Origin: Halocafeteria seosinensis
Taxonomy: Eukaryota; Sar; Bigyra; Bicosoecida
NCBI GenBank assembly: GCA_001687465.1
Contig: LVLI01000363.1
Location: forward strand, 1-53,989
Length of the DNA: 53,989 bases
Direction: 5' to 3'
Both the position numbers and the translations under genes were made by a program. Each line of letters starts with the position of its first letter. Within the stretch, counting starts at the first letter, position 1. Positions 1 to 12,256 of the stretch are shown piece by piece. The notes under the pieces were generated by a model. That model saw only the letters and a list, made by a program, of their open reading frames with translations, was not told the origin of the DNA and searched no databases.

Positions 1-116
1 AAATTCCAACTTCGACCTTATGTACCTGGGTGTTAGGAACAAGGTTGGTCGCATTGAATTGAAGACCTTCTTTAGTCAATGGCGTATCTGGAAATTTTGG
101 AGTGCTTCCGTAGNTT

Positions 117-254
117 TTTTTTGCGTCGCATTATATCCATACGGGAACATTTGAGGGTGGAAGAGTTACGTTGAAACCGGGTTTGAAGAATCTATTTCTA
201 TTGGGAGACATATGTTTTCCCGATTTACCGGCAATGTCACATACCCTATGGTAG
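117..254 (+). pseudogene. Possible C-terminal scrap of an FAD-dependent oxidoreductase
   Basis: An open stretch of about 45 codons ends at a TAG at 252–254. It contains the string PGLKNLFLLGDICFP, which resembles the C-terminal FAD-contact motif of carotenoid isomerase/desaturase-type flavoproteins (typically GLY-x-x-GDS-x-FPG). The glycines that normally follow are missing, and the upstream sequence is cut by an ambiguous base at 114 and the window edge. I infer a decayed or frameshifted 3' end. No other part of such a gene is visible, so the assignment is weak. Confidence 0.2.
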
Positions 255-392
255 CCTACTAGCCTCACAAGTGCTTTGAGAATTTCTCTGGACAAAGTAC
301 GAGTCATTGAGAGTGACCATACTCTTGGCAAACCATACTGGTAAATTGTCTACGTAACTGCGTAACTGTGCACTGTTTAGGCGGAAAGTAGT

Positions 393-2702
393 CTACTTGA
401 CGTCCACTCTAACGTCACTGCCGTTCACGTCGGAAGCTTCTTGATCTTCTTGTTCCTCCTGCTGTTGGCTCCTTTCCATAGCCTTGACAAAGTCTTGGCG
501 TTCGATCCGCAAGATCGACACGTTTTTGGATTCGACGGTGACTGAGAAGTCCGTTTCATAGTTGTCTTCCATCAACGCACCTTGGCCAACGCAATCGAAA
601 GGCTTCTTTATACTCTCTACATCATCCTTGCCTGAAGTGACTTTAATACTGCCTTCAAGAACAACAATTGCACCTGTTAATTTCTCGCCTTTCGACACGA
701 TGACCCCGCCGTTCTGCCAGACTCTTCTTGCTTCCAACAGATTGGATGGAACCGCTGCAGAATATTCTTCTTTGGAATACTGTTGATCTGTATCCTCTGG
801 GACTGACTCCCCTTTTTCTGGTTTTGACAAATACAGCGTTCTCGAGGACTGGAGCAAACTTGACAGTTCGTCAATAGAAAGGTGTTGATGCTTGTATTGC
901 TTTTGCTGAAACACTTTGGCGGTCTCCAAGAGAGTGTAAGCAATTGCTCGAGCCAAGGAGGCACTCAAGCCCTCTCTCATTCCCGATAGGGTTAAAAGGT
1001 TCAATCGGTTAGTATTAGCGATTTTATCTCCTTTTGTCCGTTCTTCAGCTGCACGAAGCAAGAGTTCGGAAGATTCATGGTAATGTTTGGGGAACCTTTG
1101 AAGTTTCTACTTACCCCCCTCAGGCAAGTCGTGTTCATCTTGGACGTCCATTTGAAGAATCTGCTCCAAAATATCTTCCATCGAAATGCAACCTTCCAAA
1201 ACGTAAATCGGATCGCGGTCTTCAACGGAGTCATCAACTTTTCGGACCGCAGCGAAATGAATACGTTCAGAGTGCATTTGCAGGAGTACCTCTCGGAGAC
1301 TATCAGTGGAGTCCACAACTGGAACACGCTCTCTGTGAAACAGCGAGACTACCGCCATAACTGGCAGCTCTTCTCTAGGAGATACGAGTATCAAGTCCTT
1401 GGCGTATAGCAGCCCGATTATCCAAGTTCCGTCGTTGTTCCAAACTGGGATGCGGCTGAATCCATGTTGGAAAATTTGCGACATCGTGTCAAACGTTAGG
1501 CGATCCGATGAAGTCAATGAAAACAGTTGATGCCTGGGAGTCATTATATCACCGGCAGTAATGTCTCCGAACTTAATTGCACCCTTCATAATCTGCCGCT
1601 TGTCGCTGGAGAAGACCTCACTATGAGTGTCAATGAGTTGATGGAACTGCGCGCAGGCCGAACGACACCAGCATCAAAGCAAGGTGTTCAACAGATCAGT
1701 GAGGAGACATACCTCTTCTTTGGAGTAGAAGCGACCGAGTTCTTCACCAAAGGTCCAGTCAATAATAAGAGCCATGGGCTTTGCAACGGGATATAGAAGT
1801 ACCAAAAAAACTTTCATCATTGGGACTGATGCAGAACCCAGCACTGAGCGGAACCGAACACAATGGATTCTAAGTGCACAGTCCCAGTATCCACAATTCT
1901 GATAAAGCACTTACACAAAGCGTACCGATTGCAAAAGATAGTGGGGACGACCTCACCGAAGATCGCGATCAGCGCGGTGGAGATTAAGAAGCCTTGAGTA
2001 CCTGCATTGTTTCTCAATCAAAGCGTACGGAAAGTTTGAACGTGAGTCCCCGAGCAACACAAACAATTGCGTCACGCGAATCGTACCTGTAGTAAGGTCG
2101 GCCGACACAATAGCAATCAAGGAGTTGACAGCGACGTTGCCAACGAGTAACGTGCACAACAGAAGGTTGCTGTGCTTGCGAATTTCCCAGATCTTGGAAG
2201 CGTACACCTTCTCTTTCTCACTTCCGACTTCTTTCAAAATCTGTAGCCGGAACGCATTGCAAAGTATTTAATGAATGATCTCGAGAGTTATACTGCGAGC
2301 GGCATGTACCTGGAGCTGATTCTTCTCGGGTCCCATGAGTCCCAGCAACAGTCCGGCGAAGGATCCTGAGAAAAACGTCAAAACAGCAACCGCAGTTCCT
2401 CGTACAGCTTTCTCCCACGCCGGCATGGACTCTAAATGACGTCCAGGAGGAAGAGGTTCCATAGAAAACTGGCCTCCCAGAATGCCCCCTGGAAGTCCAC
2501 TCCCGGGACTCGGAGTCGTCCACACAGCTTCCGCTCCAGGTTCCACAAGCGGAACGACGACCATGGGCAAGACCACACAGAGGGTCGTCAAAATACCCAC
2601 GACGGTGGCTATTCGTTTGGCGGGATCGAACCCATCGCGGCTGAGAAAACCGCGTTCGGAGGTGGTGGTCACCTTGAAAGGGGGGCGGCCGGGGGGCTGC
2701 AT
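393..2702 (-). CDS. CNNM/ACDP-type magnesium transport protein, paralogue A
   Basis: Six exons (2702–2310, 2240–2087, 2001–1915, 1843–1713, 1646–1115, 1048–393) join to 650 residues. Order of domains: a hydrophobic N-terminal segment (about residues 31–53); a DUF21 membrane domain starting with FSGSFAGLLLGLMGPEKNQL and including LLLCTLLVGNVAVNSL and IFGEVVPTIFC; a CBS pair (GDIMTPRHQLF, GFSRIPVWN, MEDILEQILQMD); and a C-terminal cyclic-nucleotide-binding-like domain (about 500–620) followed by a Gln/Glu-rich tail. CNNM proteins are membrane regulators or transporters of Mg2+, and their CBS pair binds Mg-ATP. This is the full animal-type architecture; plant DUF21 proteins normally lack the last domain. 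It is the downstream member of three head-to-tail copies. The start is the first Met of the exon-1 frame. Confidence 0.93.
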
Positions 2703-3188
2703 TGCTCGCTATGAGAAAGTGGTGCCGTCGAAGCTTCGTGGATGATGATTCGTCGACTTTTTTTTTTTCTACTTGGCTAAATAACAACATACGCAGTTTT
2801 CACTTAAAAAGTGCGGACGGTCGTAAAACAATTCGAACCTGCAACTTATGCTGTCTTCTGGCGGCACCGTCGAACACCTCAGGTCCTCAGCCCTTGAACT
2901 CAGAGGCTTGAAGTTCCTGACCAAAGCTGCGGAGGCCAGCCGTAGTAAGTTGGTACTACTACTAACTCCGGTCGAAGAGTCGACAATGACACACTTGAAC
3001 GGAGTCTGACGAACAAGAAGAGGGATATATAAAACGAAGGAGCGACGTAGGTAGACAGGGGGTTGTGGGTGCAAGTGTCGTGGGATTCCCGTATCAGCCT
3101 ACTTGTGTGACCCCCTCCCGTGTGCAGTCCAAGCAAGACTTGCATTCTATTTCATTCAGAAGCACAAACATGCACTGTACAGCCAACT
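2703..3188. other. Intergenic spacer between CNNM copies A and B
   Basis: No coding exon or RNA gene is visible. It holds the upstream region of copy A and the 3' flank of copy B. A pyrimidine run (2761–2768) lies just upstream of the copy A start. Confidence 0.5.
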
Positions 3189-5442
3189 TTAGGTGATATC
3201 TATTGCGATCTCATCAACACTCGCATCCCGGCCAGGAGGCGTTAGACGCTCGCCTTTGAGTGCCTTCACGTAGTTCTCGCGGTCAATACGGATAACTGTT
3301 ACCTCCGGTGAGCCCAAAGTAACACGAAAGTCGGTGACATAGTCGCCTTTCAGTAGTGAACCCTCTCCAATACATTCGAAAGGCTTTATCACCGTCTTAA
3401 TGTTGTCCTGGCCACACTCCACATCGAGTTTACCCTGAAGCACTATAATTGGACCAGACAGGGTTGAGGTTTTCTTGACGAGAACTCCACCTTGCTTCCA
3501 CACCTTCTGAGCCTCCGCGATGCTTGATAACGCCGACTCGCTGGAAGTGAGAGGTTCTTCCTCACTGACAGGTTCATTGCCGTTGGGCTTTGACAAGTAC
3601 AGTATTCTCGCATTTTGCAACAGATGAACAAGTGTATCCAAGTTGCCCCATTTACCTGGAATCGCTTCCTCAGAAAAGGCAGGAACAGTCTCCAGGAGAG
3701 TGTGGGCTATAGCCCGAGACAAGGATGGAGGTAGACCCTCCTTCATCCCAGATAAGCTAAGCAAATTGAGACGGTGCATTTGTGCGAGTTCTCTTGCTTG
3801 AGTATCCGCAGCATCTGTAAAACGTCAAGCGGGTAATTTCATCGTGATTAGAAGTTGCAAACTGCAGGCGCTTACCATTAGAAGCATCATGCTCATCCTC
3901 CACATCCATCTGCAGTATCTGTTCCAGGATATCCTCCATAGTAATGCATCCTGCAAGAGCGTATATGGGGTCGCGGTCTGGGACAGAGTCGTCTACTTTA
4001 CGGACCGCCGCAAAGTGGACTCTCTCGGCATGCATTTGCATTAGAACTTCGTTTAAGTTGTCGTCAATATTCACGATAGGCACTTTTTCTCTATGGAAGA
4101 GAGTAACAACAGCCATGACTGGCAATTCTTCTTGTGGAGAAACGAGAATCAAGTCTTTTGAATAGAGAAGACCAATGATCCACGTTCTTCTAGCGTTCCA
4201 AACCGGGATACGGCTATAACCAGTTCGAAAAATCTCTGACATTACATCGTAATCCAGTCTATCCTTGGAAGATAGTGAAAACACTTTGTCGGAAGGAGTC
4301 ATTATATCTCCTGCAGTAGCATCACTGAACTTTAAAGCTCCTTGCATGATCTGCCGCTTATCGCTTGTAAAGATCTCGCTATGAGTGTCAATCAACTTCG
4401 TAAACTGCGATTGCAGCACAACTAGATGCTTACATATTGGATGCAAAATAAAATACATTTGCTGTATTACATACTTCCTCCTTGGAGTAATAGCGACCAA
4501 GCTCTTCCCCGAATGTGCAGTCTATTATTAGAGCCATGGGTTTTGCCACAAGGTAGAACACAACCATTGCCACCTTCATCATTGGAACGGATTTTGCTCC
4601 AAGTACTGCAGACATCACTAGACACTCCATCGATGAGAGATATCCTCCAGAATCGAACGGTGAAGCGGCGACATACGTAGTGCATAACGAGAACAGAAGA
4701 TAGTGGGAACCACTTCTCCGAAGATTGAAATCAGCGCGGTTGAGATGATGAAACCAATGACCCCTGTGTAGACACTTGAACAGAACAGACGCTTCAAACT
4801 GCTACCATCGAGTTTTGAATATCTCAGAATTTTACCTGTGGTTAGTTCAGCTGAGATAATCGAGATGAGGGAATTGACAGCCACGTTGCCAACAAGCAAG
4901 GTACACAAGAGCAAGTTGCTTTGCTTGCGGATTTCCCAAATCTTTTGCGCGTACACTTTCTCCTCTCCTGTCCCGGCTTCTTTGAGAATCTGCGGCAACC
5001 CACGCATAGACGAAAATCGTCACCAGAAAAGAGGAGGAATTCGAAAAAAAAGTGTCCGGTGAAAACATACCGCAAGTAAATTTTTTTCCGGTCCCATTAA
5101 CCCCAGGAGCAATCCGGCGAACGATGCCGAAAAAAAGACCAGCACTCCAACCGCAGCGCTCCGTACAGCGACCTCCCATGTGGGCATGCCATCGGTCAAC
5201 TGCCGTCTATGCACTTCGGGAACAGCGTTTTCGCCGTTGAAAAGTCCGATTCCTGGAAACGAGTCACTTGAAGTTGCGACAGGATCCCCCTGAAACAAGC
5301 TCCAGCCATCATTGGGGACGACGGTGAAGAGTGAAACCAACAGAATGGAGCCTAAAACAGCCAGCAGCTTGACGTTGGGACGAACATGAAGCGTGGAAAA
5401 GCTCATACAAGACCAAAATGAGCTCACGGAATTTGGTCGCAT
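3189..5442 (-). CDS. CNNM/ACDP-type magnesium transport protein, paralogue B
   Basis: Six exons (5442–5071, 4989–4836, 4763–4677, 4605–4475, 4404–3876, 3814–3189) give 632 residues. Introns lie at exactly the same places and phases as in copies A and C. An N-terminal hydrophobic segment (LLAVLGSILLVSLFTVV) precedes the DUF21 domain (FAGLLLGLMGPEKNLL, CTLLVGNVAVNSLISII, ISIFGEVVPTIFCSRYAL, SVPMMKVAMVVFYLVAKPMA). The CBS pair (GDIMTPSDKVF, GYSRIPVWN, MEDILEQILQMDVEDEHD) and the cyclic-nucleotide-binding-like domain (about 480–600) follow. Its tail is short. It probably acts in Mg2+ handling at a membrane, inferred from the family. The Met at the start of exon 1 and the one twelve residues later (MSFSTLH) are both possible starts. 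Confidence 0.93.
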
Positions 5443-5777
5443 CAGTCAGAAAAGGGATTCGTTGCTCACAAATCAACCAAGCAAGGATCCAGGGATTTGA
5501 AAGCAGCAAATGCAGCAACAAAATTAGTCGATCTGTGGAGGATGGTTGTCTAACTAACAAACGCAATGCCATACAGGCTTCTCAACATCCGGCTTTTCGG
5601 ACCGGATTTCGGGTCACTCGGACCGAAACTCGTGGAATTCAAAAGCATATATATACAACATATACGGTAAATGATGAAAGCAAATCAAAATATAATTTGG
5701 TATTTGGTAAGTAACAATTGTTCCATAAAACAGAAGAAAATGTTGAAATGCTAGTGCTCTCTCCCATACGGTATACC
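5443..5777. other. Intergenic spacer between CNNM copies B and C
   Basis: A 335-base spacer, AT-rich around 5640–5710. No exon is visible. It should hold the promoter of copy B and the 3' untranslated region of copy C. Confidence 0.5.
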
Positions 5778-8212
5778 TCACGAATCCAGGAGTCCTTTCC
5801 GCTCGGAATCTTGCTGTCGGTTATTTATGTCAGGATCAGCGTGCACAACAGTACCAGTGGTAGAAGGTACCTCTTTCGTTTCGCTATTCACGGAGCTTGC
5901 AGGGGTTGGGACCTTTGGCTTCCGCTCCCTTTCTTTGCCAGCAGTGTCTCCTCTCGCCGCCTTTTTCGAGCCTTTCCGCTTGTTGGATTGCATCTGTCGA
6001 TTCGTAACATGACCGTGCTCCAGGGCTTCTAGATATTCTTTACGATCCAACATAAGTATAGTTGCATACTGAGACTGCATTGTCAGTCGAAAATCAGCAC
6101 GATAGTCCTCTTGCACAAGTGCTCGCTGGGCAACACATTCGAACCGCTTCCTTGAGTACACCATTTCATCTTGACCAGAAGTCACTTCTAGGGTGCCTTC
6201 AAGGATGATTATAGCACCTGAGAGTGACTGCCCACTTTCAACCACGACTCCACCACTCTCCCAGATTTTGTTTGCTTCGACGATGTTCGCAGGAACCTCC
6301 GTCGATTCCGCCGAGTGCAGCGGGGTTTGGTTCGGTTTCGAGCCTTCGGGCTTCGCCAAGTAGAGGGTCCGGGAAGTTTGTACCAGTAAGCCAGTTAGGA
6401 GATCTACACTGGGGAACCTCCCTGGAAGAACTTCTTCGCGAAATACAGGTACAGTTTCGAGAAGCGTGTAGGCGATGGCTCGAGCCATAGATTCCGAAAG
6501 CTCCTCAGTCATTCCCGCCAGACTCAGTAAATTCATTCGATGCATTTCTGCCACTTCCTCCTTTCGTGCGGATACAACACCTGGAACAAAGTACATATTA
6601 TGTGGGACGCAAGCTAAGATTTATTAAACGCCTATTTACATACTCTCATCTGAAGGGTGATCATATTCGTCTTCGACTTCCATTTGCAATATTTGCTCTA
6701 TAATGGCCTCCATAGTAACGCAGCCACTGAGAACATAGATGGGATCCCTGTCGGCAACGGAATCGTCTATCGTCCGTACGGCAGCAAAATGCACCTTTTC
6801 AGAGTGCATTCTATAAAGAACCTCACCAAGTGAGTCTTCAGCGTCCACAATGGGAAGTACTTCCCTATGGAAAAGGCTAATCACAGACATTACGGGCAGC
6901 TCCTCTTCAGGAGACACCAATACCAAATCTTTGGCATATAGAAGTCCAATCATCCAAGTTCCTTCTGCATTCCACACTGGGATGCGACTGAAGCCACGAC
7001 GGAATATCTCTGACATTGTGTCAAAATCCAAACGATTGGTCGAGCTCAGAGAGTAGATCTTATCCCGAGGGGTCATCACATCTCCGGCTGTTGCATCGCC
7101 AAAGGTTAAGGCGCCTTGCATGATACGTCGCTGATCCTTCGAAAATACGTCCTTATGGGAGGCAATCAATTGCGTAAACTGCAGCAGTCAAATTGCTTAC
7201 GTTTTGTTCGTGGCTTACAATGGATTTTTTGGGGGGCGGTGTGTGCCTAACTTACCTCCTCCTTCGAATAAAAGCGACCGATTTCTTCTCCAAAGGTCCA
7301 ATCGATGATGAGCGCCATGGGTTTGGCCACTGGGTAGAAAATCACCATAGCTACCTTCATCATTGGAACAGACTTCGCTCCCAACACTGAAAACAGCAAA
7401 CTAAGATGCTTGATTATCTTCATGAGAATACGGCATGAAGTATCATGCTTACATAAAGCGTAGCGAGAGCAAAAAATAGTAGGCACCACTTCTCCAAAAA
7501 TGGAAATAAGAGCGGTAGAGATGATGAACCCGATGGTTCCTGTAAAGATGAGAGAGAATAAAACAAGCAAACTAAAGCAGGGGAACGAAATCATGTCATA
7601 GCAAGGAGAATTAATTACCTGTGGTAAGTCCAGCCGAAATGATGGAGATCAGGGAGTTGACAGCCACGTTGCCGATCAATAGTGTGCACAACAGTAAGTT
7701 GCTGTGCTTGCGAATATCCCAAATCTTTTGAGAGTACTCCTTTTCATCGGGACTTCCAGCTTCCTTGAGAATCTGTGTACCATCCGAGACGAGTTACGGC
7801 GGTAAGAGAACTCTTTGACATGGTTCCTGCATACCCTAAGTTGGTTCTTCTCGGGCCCCATTAAGCCCAGCAGCAATCCCGCGAAGGCGCCTGAGAAAAA
7901 TACCAGGACGGCCACCGCTACACTCCGTATGATCTGCTCCCACACCGGCATATCCTCGGCCAGGTGGCGTGCCAGCGGGGGTCCACCACTGTTTGAGTCA
8001 TACCGGCCTTCTAATAGTCCCGTTCCAGGATGGTGATCCGCCGATACCTCTCCATATATTGACTCCCCACGAGGCTGAGTCAGGACGAACGTGGTCACGA
8101 TGATACCAGTAAGTATCGCTACACGCGAAGCATTCTGAAAGGCATAACAGGGGGTTGCATTCAAGCCTTGGAAAAACCCTGTTCCTGCCTTTCCCCGAGG
8201 CCCCCAAGGCAT
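5778..8212 (-). CDS. CNNM/ACDP-type magnesium transport protein, paralogue C with basic tail
   Basis: Six exons (8212–7835, 7772–7619, 7539–7453, 7386–7256, 7178–6644, 6580–5778) give 695 residues, the longest of the trio. Domain order is as in A and B: N-terminal hydrophobic segment, DUF21 (FAGLLLGLMGPEKNQL, IGFIISTALISIFGEVVP), CBS pair (GDVMTPRDKIY, GFSRIPVWN, MEAIIEQILQMEVEDEYD) and cyclic-nucleotide-binding-like domain. It differs by a C-terminal extension of about 80 residues rich in Lys/Arg and then Ser/Thr/Pro (SNKRKGSKKAARGD, KERERKPKVPTPAS). This tail is absent from the other copies and may be a cytoplasmic interaction or membrane-binding segment, which is inference. It is the most upstream copy on the minus strand. 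Confidence 0.93.
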
Positions 8213-8468
8213 TCCTCGATATTACCAAGATATAAAATTGTGTTTATGAGGAATACACGACAACAACACAGAGGATGTCGTCCTTGTTTTGTCCAGGAAA
8301 CTATCATACTTCAAGCACATGTGCTGTTGTTGTTCGACACTTGTCGCTCTGGCCCAAGCTCCGATGATGGTATCACATGATACTGTCAACAAACACACAT
8401 GTAAGTCAGTTCTATTATGTTTCTTCTTCAAGTTAACATCAAGCAATATTCTCTATATATGCCTGTGT

Positions 8469-10950
8469 CTACACGGTGTCTAGATATTCCTCCGCACGAG
8501 CGACAAGTTCAGCCTTCTTGCCGCTCACGGGTTTCCCCGCGGACTTGAGCAATTCCTTCAGCTGAGGCATGGTCTTCTTACTTAGAGTACCATTTGTTTT
8601 AGCTTCTTTCCATTTCTGCATGTCTTCGGCATCGAGTTTCGGAGCAGGAGCGCGAGCACGCTTCTTGCCAGCAGTGGCTGTTGGTGCGGACCTATCGACC
8701 CCCGCCGGTGTTATCGACTTGTCAAACTGCTCCAGATCCTCCTTGAAATTCATAAATCCCTCCATGTCGGGCTTAAGAGTGTCATCGTTTTCCTCTTTCC
8801 AGTCCACATCGTCTTCTCCCAGAGCAAGAGCTTGAGCAGCGGCGTAGAACTTTTGGATAACCGGATTGGTGAAGTCGCGAGAAGAAAACGTAGGGATATC
8901 AAGCTTATTCACAACGTCCTTTGCCTTAGATACTGCTTCCTCGGGTGGATCTTCTTGCTTATCTGACTGTTGAAGGCAACGAATATCATCAGCGTACGGA
9001 AGAGCAATGCCATACATGCCGGGAGGGCTTGTTTGGGTACCGTCCTCGTCCAGCTCTTCTTCAACTGGAAGAAGAGCAACAAATTTGGGAAGGGCATTTG
9101 CGCGCGGAATTAATCTTACGATGGCCACTTTATCTTTTGCTATCATCTGCTGATGGAGGGCGCGAAAAGCTTTTGTCGACCCTTTCATGGCTGATTCGTT
9201 CGGATACACAAAGTAGGGTGGGCGCATGTTGTGATAGTCTTTCACATAGCTCCTTGGCTTGAATCCCATTAAGGTGATGCCTGATGGGCCGAAGTACTTC
9301 AATTTACGCACGTCGGATTTCGAAAAATATATTGTCTTCCCACCAAATTTATGGTAGTGCTTGATTTCCTTGGGCTCTAAGGCTTTCCCGCTGTCTTTGC
9401 AAATCCACTGAGTCACAGGAACCACAGGCTTCATATTCGTTGCTTCTACTTTCTTTGCCGTGGGTTTCTTGGCTGGGTATATATTCATAAAGAGCCCAAC
9501 AGCCAAATTAATATCCTCCGCGATCTTAAAGTTCAGCTTTGCATACTGCGAATAGAAATTTCTATATCAAGATGCGCTTCTCAGAGCGAACGGCGGTCTT
9601 GGACTTACACTTCGCTTTTTATGAGTGCGAGAACGAACTCGTTCGAGAAACATGTCAAAAGGTTGATCATGACGTAGAGCTACAGTGGTGTATCCGTCTT
9701 CGTCTAAATCCTCCTCCTCTGTTTCATATTTCGTCGCAATCTGTCACAACATTTCAATCGAAGACACCTAGTATAAATGGCATTGTACGCTGATACTGCG
9801 CTGATACTGCGCTTGACTTACATTGCTCCAAAACTTATCAAACTGAAATTGATTATCAGTTGCAGGAGTAGCAATGCCATACACAGCAATAATGTGCTCC
9901 AGTTCAGCCAGATCGTTTGCCCGTTGTTTACTCTGCTTTGTAATCTCTTCGTCTCCGGCAACGGGGTTGTCGTCGCACGTGAATACGAAGATTCTCTTAT
10001 ATTCTGGATTCTTGCTTCTGCAGTTTCAATGAGATTAAGTGTCCCTCCCACAAACAGTAAAGTTAATATATCGTATTCAAGACGTACTTCTTCACAGGGG
10101 AAAACTCTGAGGAGCATGCCCATAAAGCTTTGTCGATCGGGAGTGGCTTTCCTTCACCAAGGTGCCCCAATTTGGTATGAGGATCGTCGTTGTCGGATAC
10201 AGGCAGCAATCCCTGTGGACGAGAGATAGAGACCGTACGGGAGACACATACATATAACAATCCTTTGCTTCGGTCTGCGAAGGGAATACCAGTTGGATAG
10301 TAGCATCTAAAACTTACTTCCAGATCCTGCACAGTTTCAATGCCCGGTTGCATCAGGTGGGAGAGCACATAGACGCCTTCAAAGTTATCTCGCGTGTTTT
10401 GCTCTTTCTGCGGTATTAATGAGAGAAAAGTACACCCTGCTTAACCTTGAAAACCGCATAGATCTGAGGCATATACATACAGTTCCCATGAGAATGACGC
10501 CAACTTTATCATCAGCCCCCGCGATGATTTTGGCTTTCACAAAGTCCAATGTGGCTCGAACACAGTTCTCAAAGACGGTCTGCGATGAGGACGTATTGAA
10601 CATCATAAAGCACACCTTATGCATCGGCGAAATCGATATAAATGATGCCTTAAATGACTGAAAATGGGTCATGTCGACCCATCTGTGAAGGTCAGTGACG
10701 AAGTTTCTTACCTTTCCCTCGTCGTTTTTGTGTTTAAACATGCCTTCTCGTGAGTCTATGAGAAACATTATGTTATCCCGCATTGCTGGGGTATCCTGCA
10801 CGTGGTCAACAGGTACGTAAACAGTGAATATCCTGCTGGAAGAGGTTTGTGAATTCAAAAAGTGGATCTTACGCCCTGGACGTCATCGTCTCCTCCAAAG
10901 AGCCCACCGCTTTCCACCCAATCCGGAGGGTCATTGCCTGATGCACTCAT
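8469..10950 (-). CDS. XRCC6: Ku70, DNA-end-binding subunit of non-homologous end joining
   Basis: Eight exons (10950–10873, 10795–10712, 10657–10481, 10407–10318, 10212–10088, 10017–9822, 9740–9609, 9545–8469) give 652 residues (human Ku70 has 609). An acidic N-terminus leads into the von Willebrand A-like domain (RDNIMFLIDSREGMF, GVILMGTKEQN, NFEGVYVLSHLMQPG, KRIFVFTCDDNP). The Ku core ring follows (FVYPNESAMKGS, FVALLPVEEELDEDGTQTSP, YGIALPYADDIR). The protein ends in a SAP DNA-binding domain (MPQLKELLKSAGKPVSGKK). Ku70 pairs with Ku80 to thread onto broken DNA ends in the nucleus; no Ku80 gene is in the window. The acceptor for exon 2 was chosen among three because it alone keeps the frame. 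The final exon is long and intronless. Confidence 0.95.
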
Positions 10951-11304
10951 TTTACCTCTTACTGCTGGTATGGAAGTACCGAAAAGGAAAGCAAACAAGC
11001 CTTAATGAACCGAAAAATCTTCGCTCGGTCTCATCTGAAAGAAATGATTGCCACCTCCATATTGTCTGAACGAAATAATTGACGGGTGGCAACCTGGCAA
11101 GTTAACGACGTAACTTTAACGTGTGATGTTACGTGTCAGTGTCACTGAGTGACACGGTGTCCCGAATCGAGGCAGCAGGTCAGGAGGTCCCTCCGGATGG
11201 TGAGTGTATAAGATGCAAACACGTCATTGATTTGATTGATTACGTTTCGTTTATAGCCGCATTCATGGATCGGCAACTGGTAGCATCATAGTGTGCACTT
11301 GCGT

Positions 11305-11545
11305 GTGGCAGACAACTTAGACGATATTCGTGGTCAACTGTATCATTATGAAGGGATACAACAATGGGGCAATGAAATCTGGGCTCCCAATGGAAGCAAA
11401 AGTCTACCCATTTGCGCTTCCAGCTCCGCCCCGTCAGCAAGCCCGCAAGCGTTGAGTACGAAAAGAACGCTACCGGCACAGCGTCCCCGAAGGTCCACGA
11501 AGAGAAGACAGAAACTGAAACTGGTGCAAGTACTGATTCTGCTTG
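11305..11545 (+). pseudogene. Relic of the 3' end of a GLUG-repeat protein
   Basis: The reading DNLDDIRGQLYHYEGIQQWG closely matches the segment just after the GLUG repeats in the intact gene at 16803–18554 (DNIDDIRGQPYRHDGIQQWD). It continues as NEIWAPNGSKSLPI. At about 11410 one base is missing relative to the expected LPILRFQL; after shifting frame the reading resumes as RFQLRPVS and a Ser/Thr/Glu-rich tail to the TGA at 11543–11545. The repeats and the N-terminus are absent. This is a truncated, frameshifted copy. Confidence 0.75.
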
Positions 11546-11755
11546 AAAGAAGTACTGAAAGGGTGTCCCCAGTACAACTAAGAGTATCCAATAATACAGT
11601 ACTTGTATCCTTCAAACAGAAAGTCTCTTCCAAAATCCCCGGTCTTGTCCAAGAATATCACATATAAACACTCAAATGTTGGCGCAGGCTTAGGGCCCAG
11701 CATTTCAATCAATGAGATACTTCATGAGGCGCAATTTTCAAAGTGCATTCTCAGG

Positions 11756-11800
11756 TACACACACATATGCGACAGATAGCCCACCGGCTGCGGAGTTGAC
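11756..11800 (+). repeat. Dispersed short repeat, copy 1
   Basis: ACACATATGCGACAGATAGC followed by a C/G-rich stretch and TTGACC. It shares the core TGTGACAGATAGCCC (one mismatch here) with copies near 21361, 29180 and 34059. Confidence 0.6.
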
Positions 11801-12256
11801 CCCATATTCTGGTGCGGACTTCCCCGGAACTCTCCCACCACTCATACAGTATCGTAGAGTGTAGAGTGTATGCAGCGTGGGATCCCTCGGCTCGGATGCA
11901 CAGGTAAACAATCTGCATAGACCAGTATTTCCTATTGCGTCAAACCAGTACGAAACAACGATTACTCATTGATTGTGACATGGTATACATTGTACTTCCA
12001 TACTACTGTATCATACAAGCCAGAGACTACTCAAAACAGACAATCATTTCTCCCGGCTTATTATATTAAGAGCGCCTGGCACTGCTGGCAGAGGCTCAGA
12101 GCCTATTACTCGGACCATTATGTCACAGAGTTGCCTTGCATTGAATAGCGTTGTTCGCACCAGAGGTTGTTGCTTGCACATGGCTTCATTTCTCTGGAGA
12201 GAGGGTCCTAGGTTGTTGTAGCCAGTACGAATTAAGCACGTAAACAAGGAGATGAA

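Larger units (their letters stand above)
10951..12256. other. Spacer between Ku70 and the next gene
   Basis: Contains a GLUG-protein relic (about 11305–11545) and one copy of a short dispersed repeat (about 11756–11800). I see no further exon or RNA gene. Confidence 0.45.

Noticed and set aside
2218-2790. Minus-strand open frame of 190 codons over CNNM exon 1
   Set aside because: It is out of frame with the DUF21 start, which is clearly coded in the overlapping frame 2268–2702.
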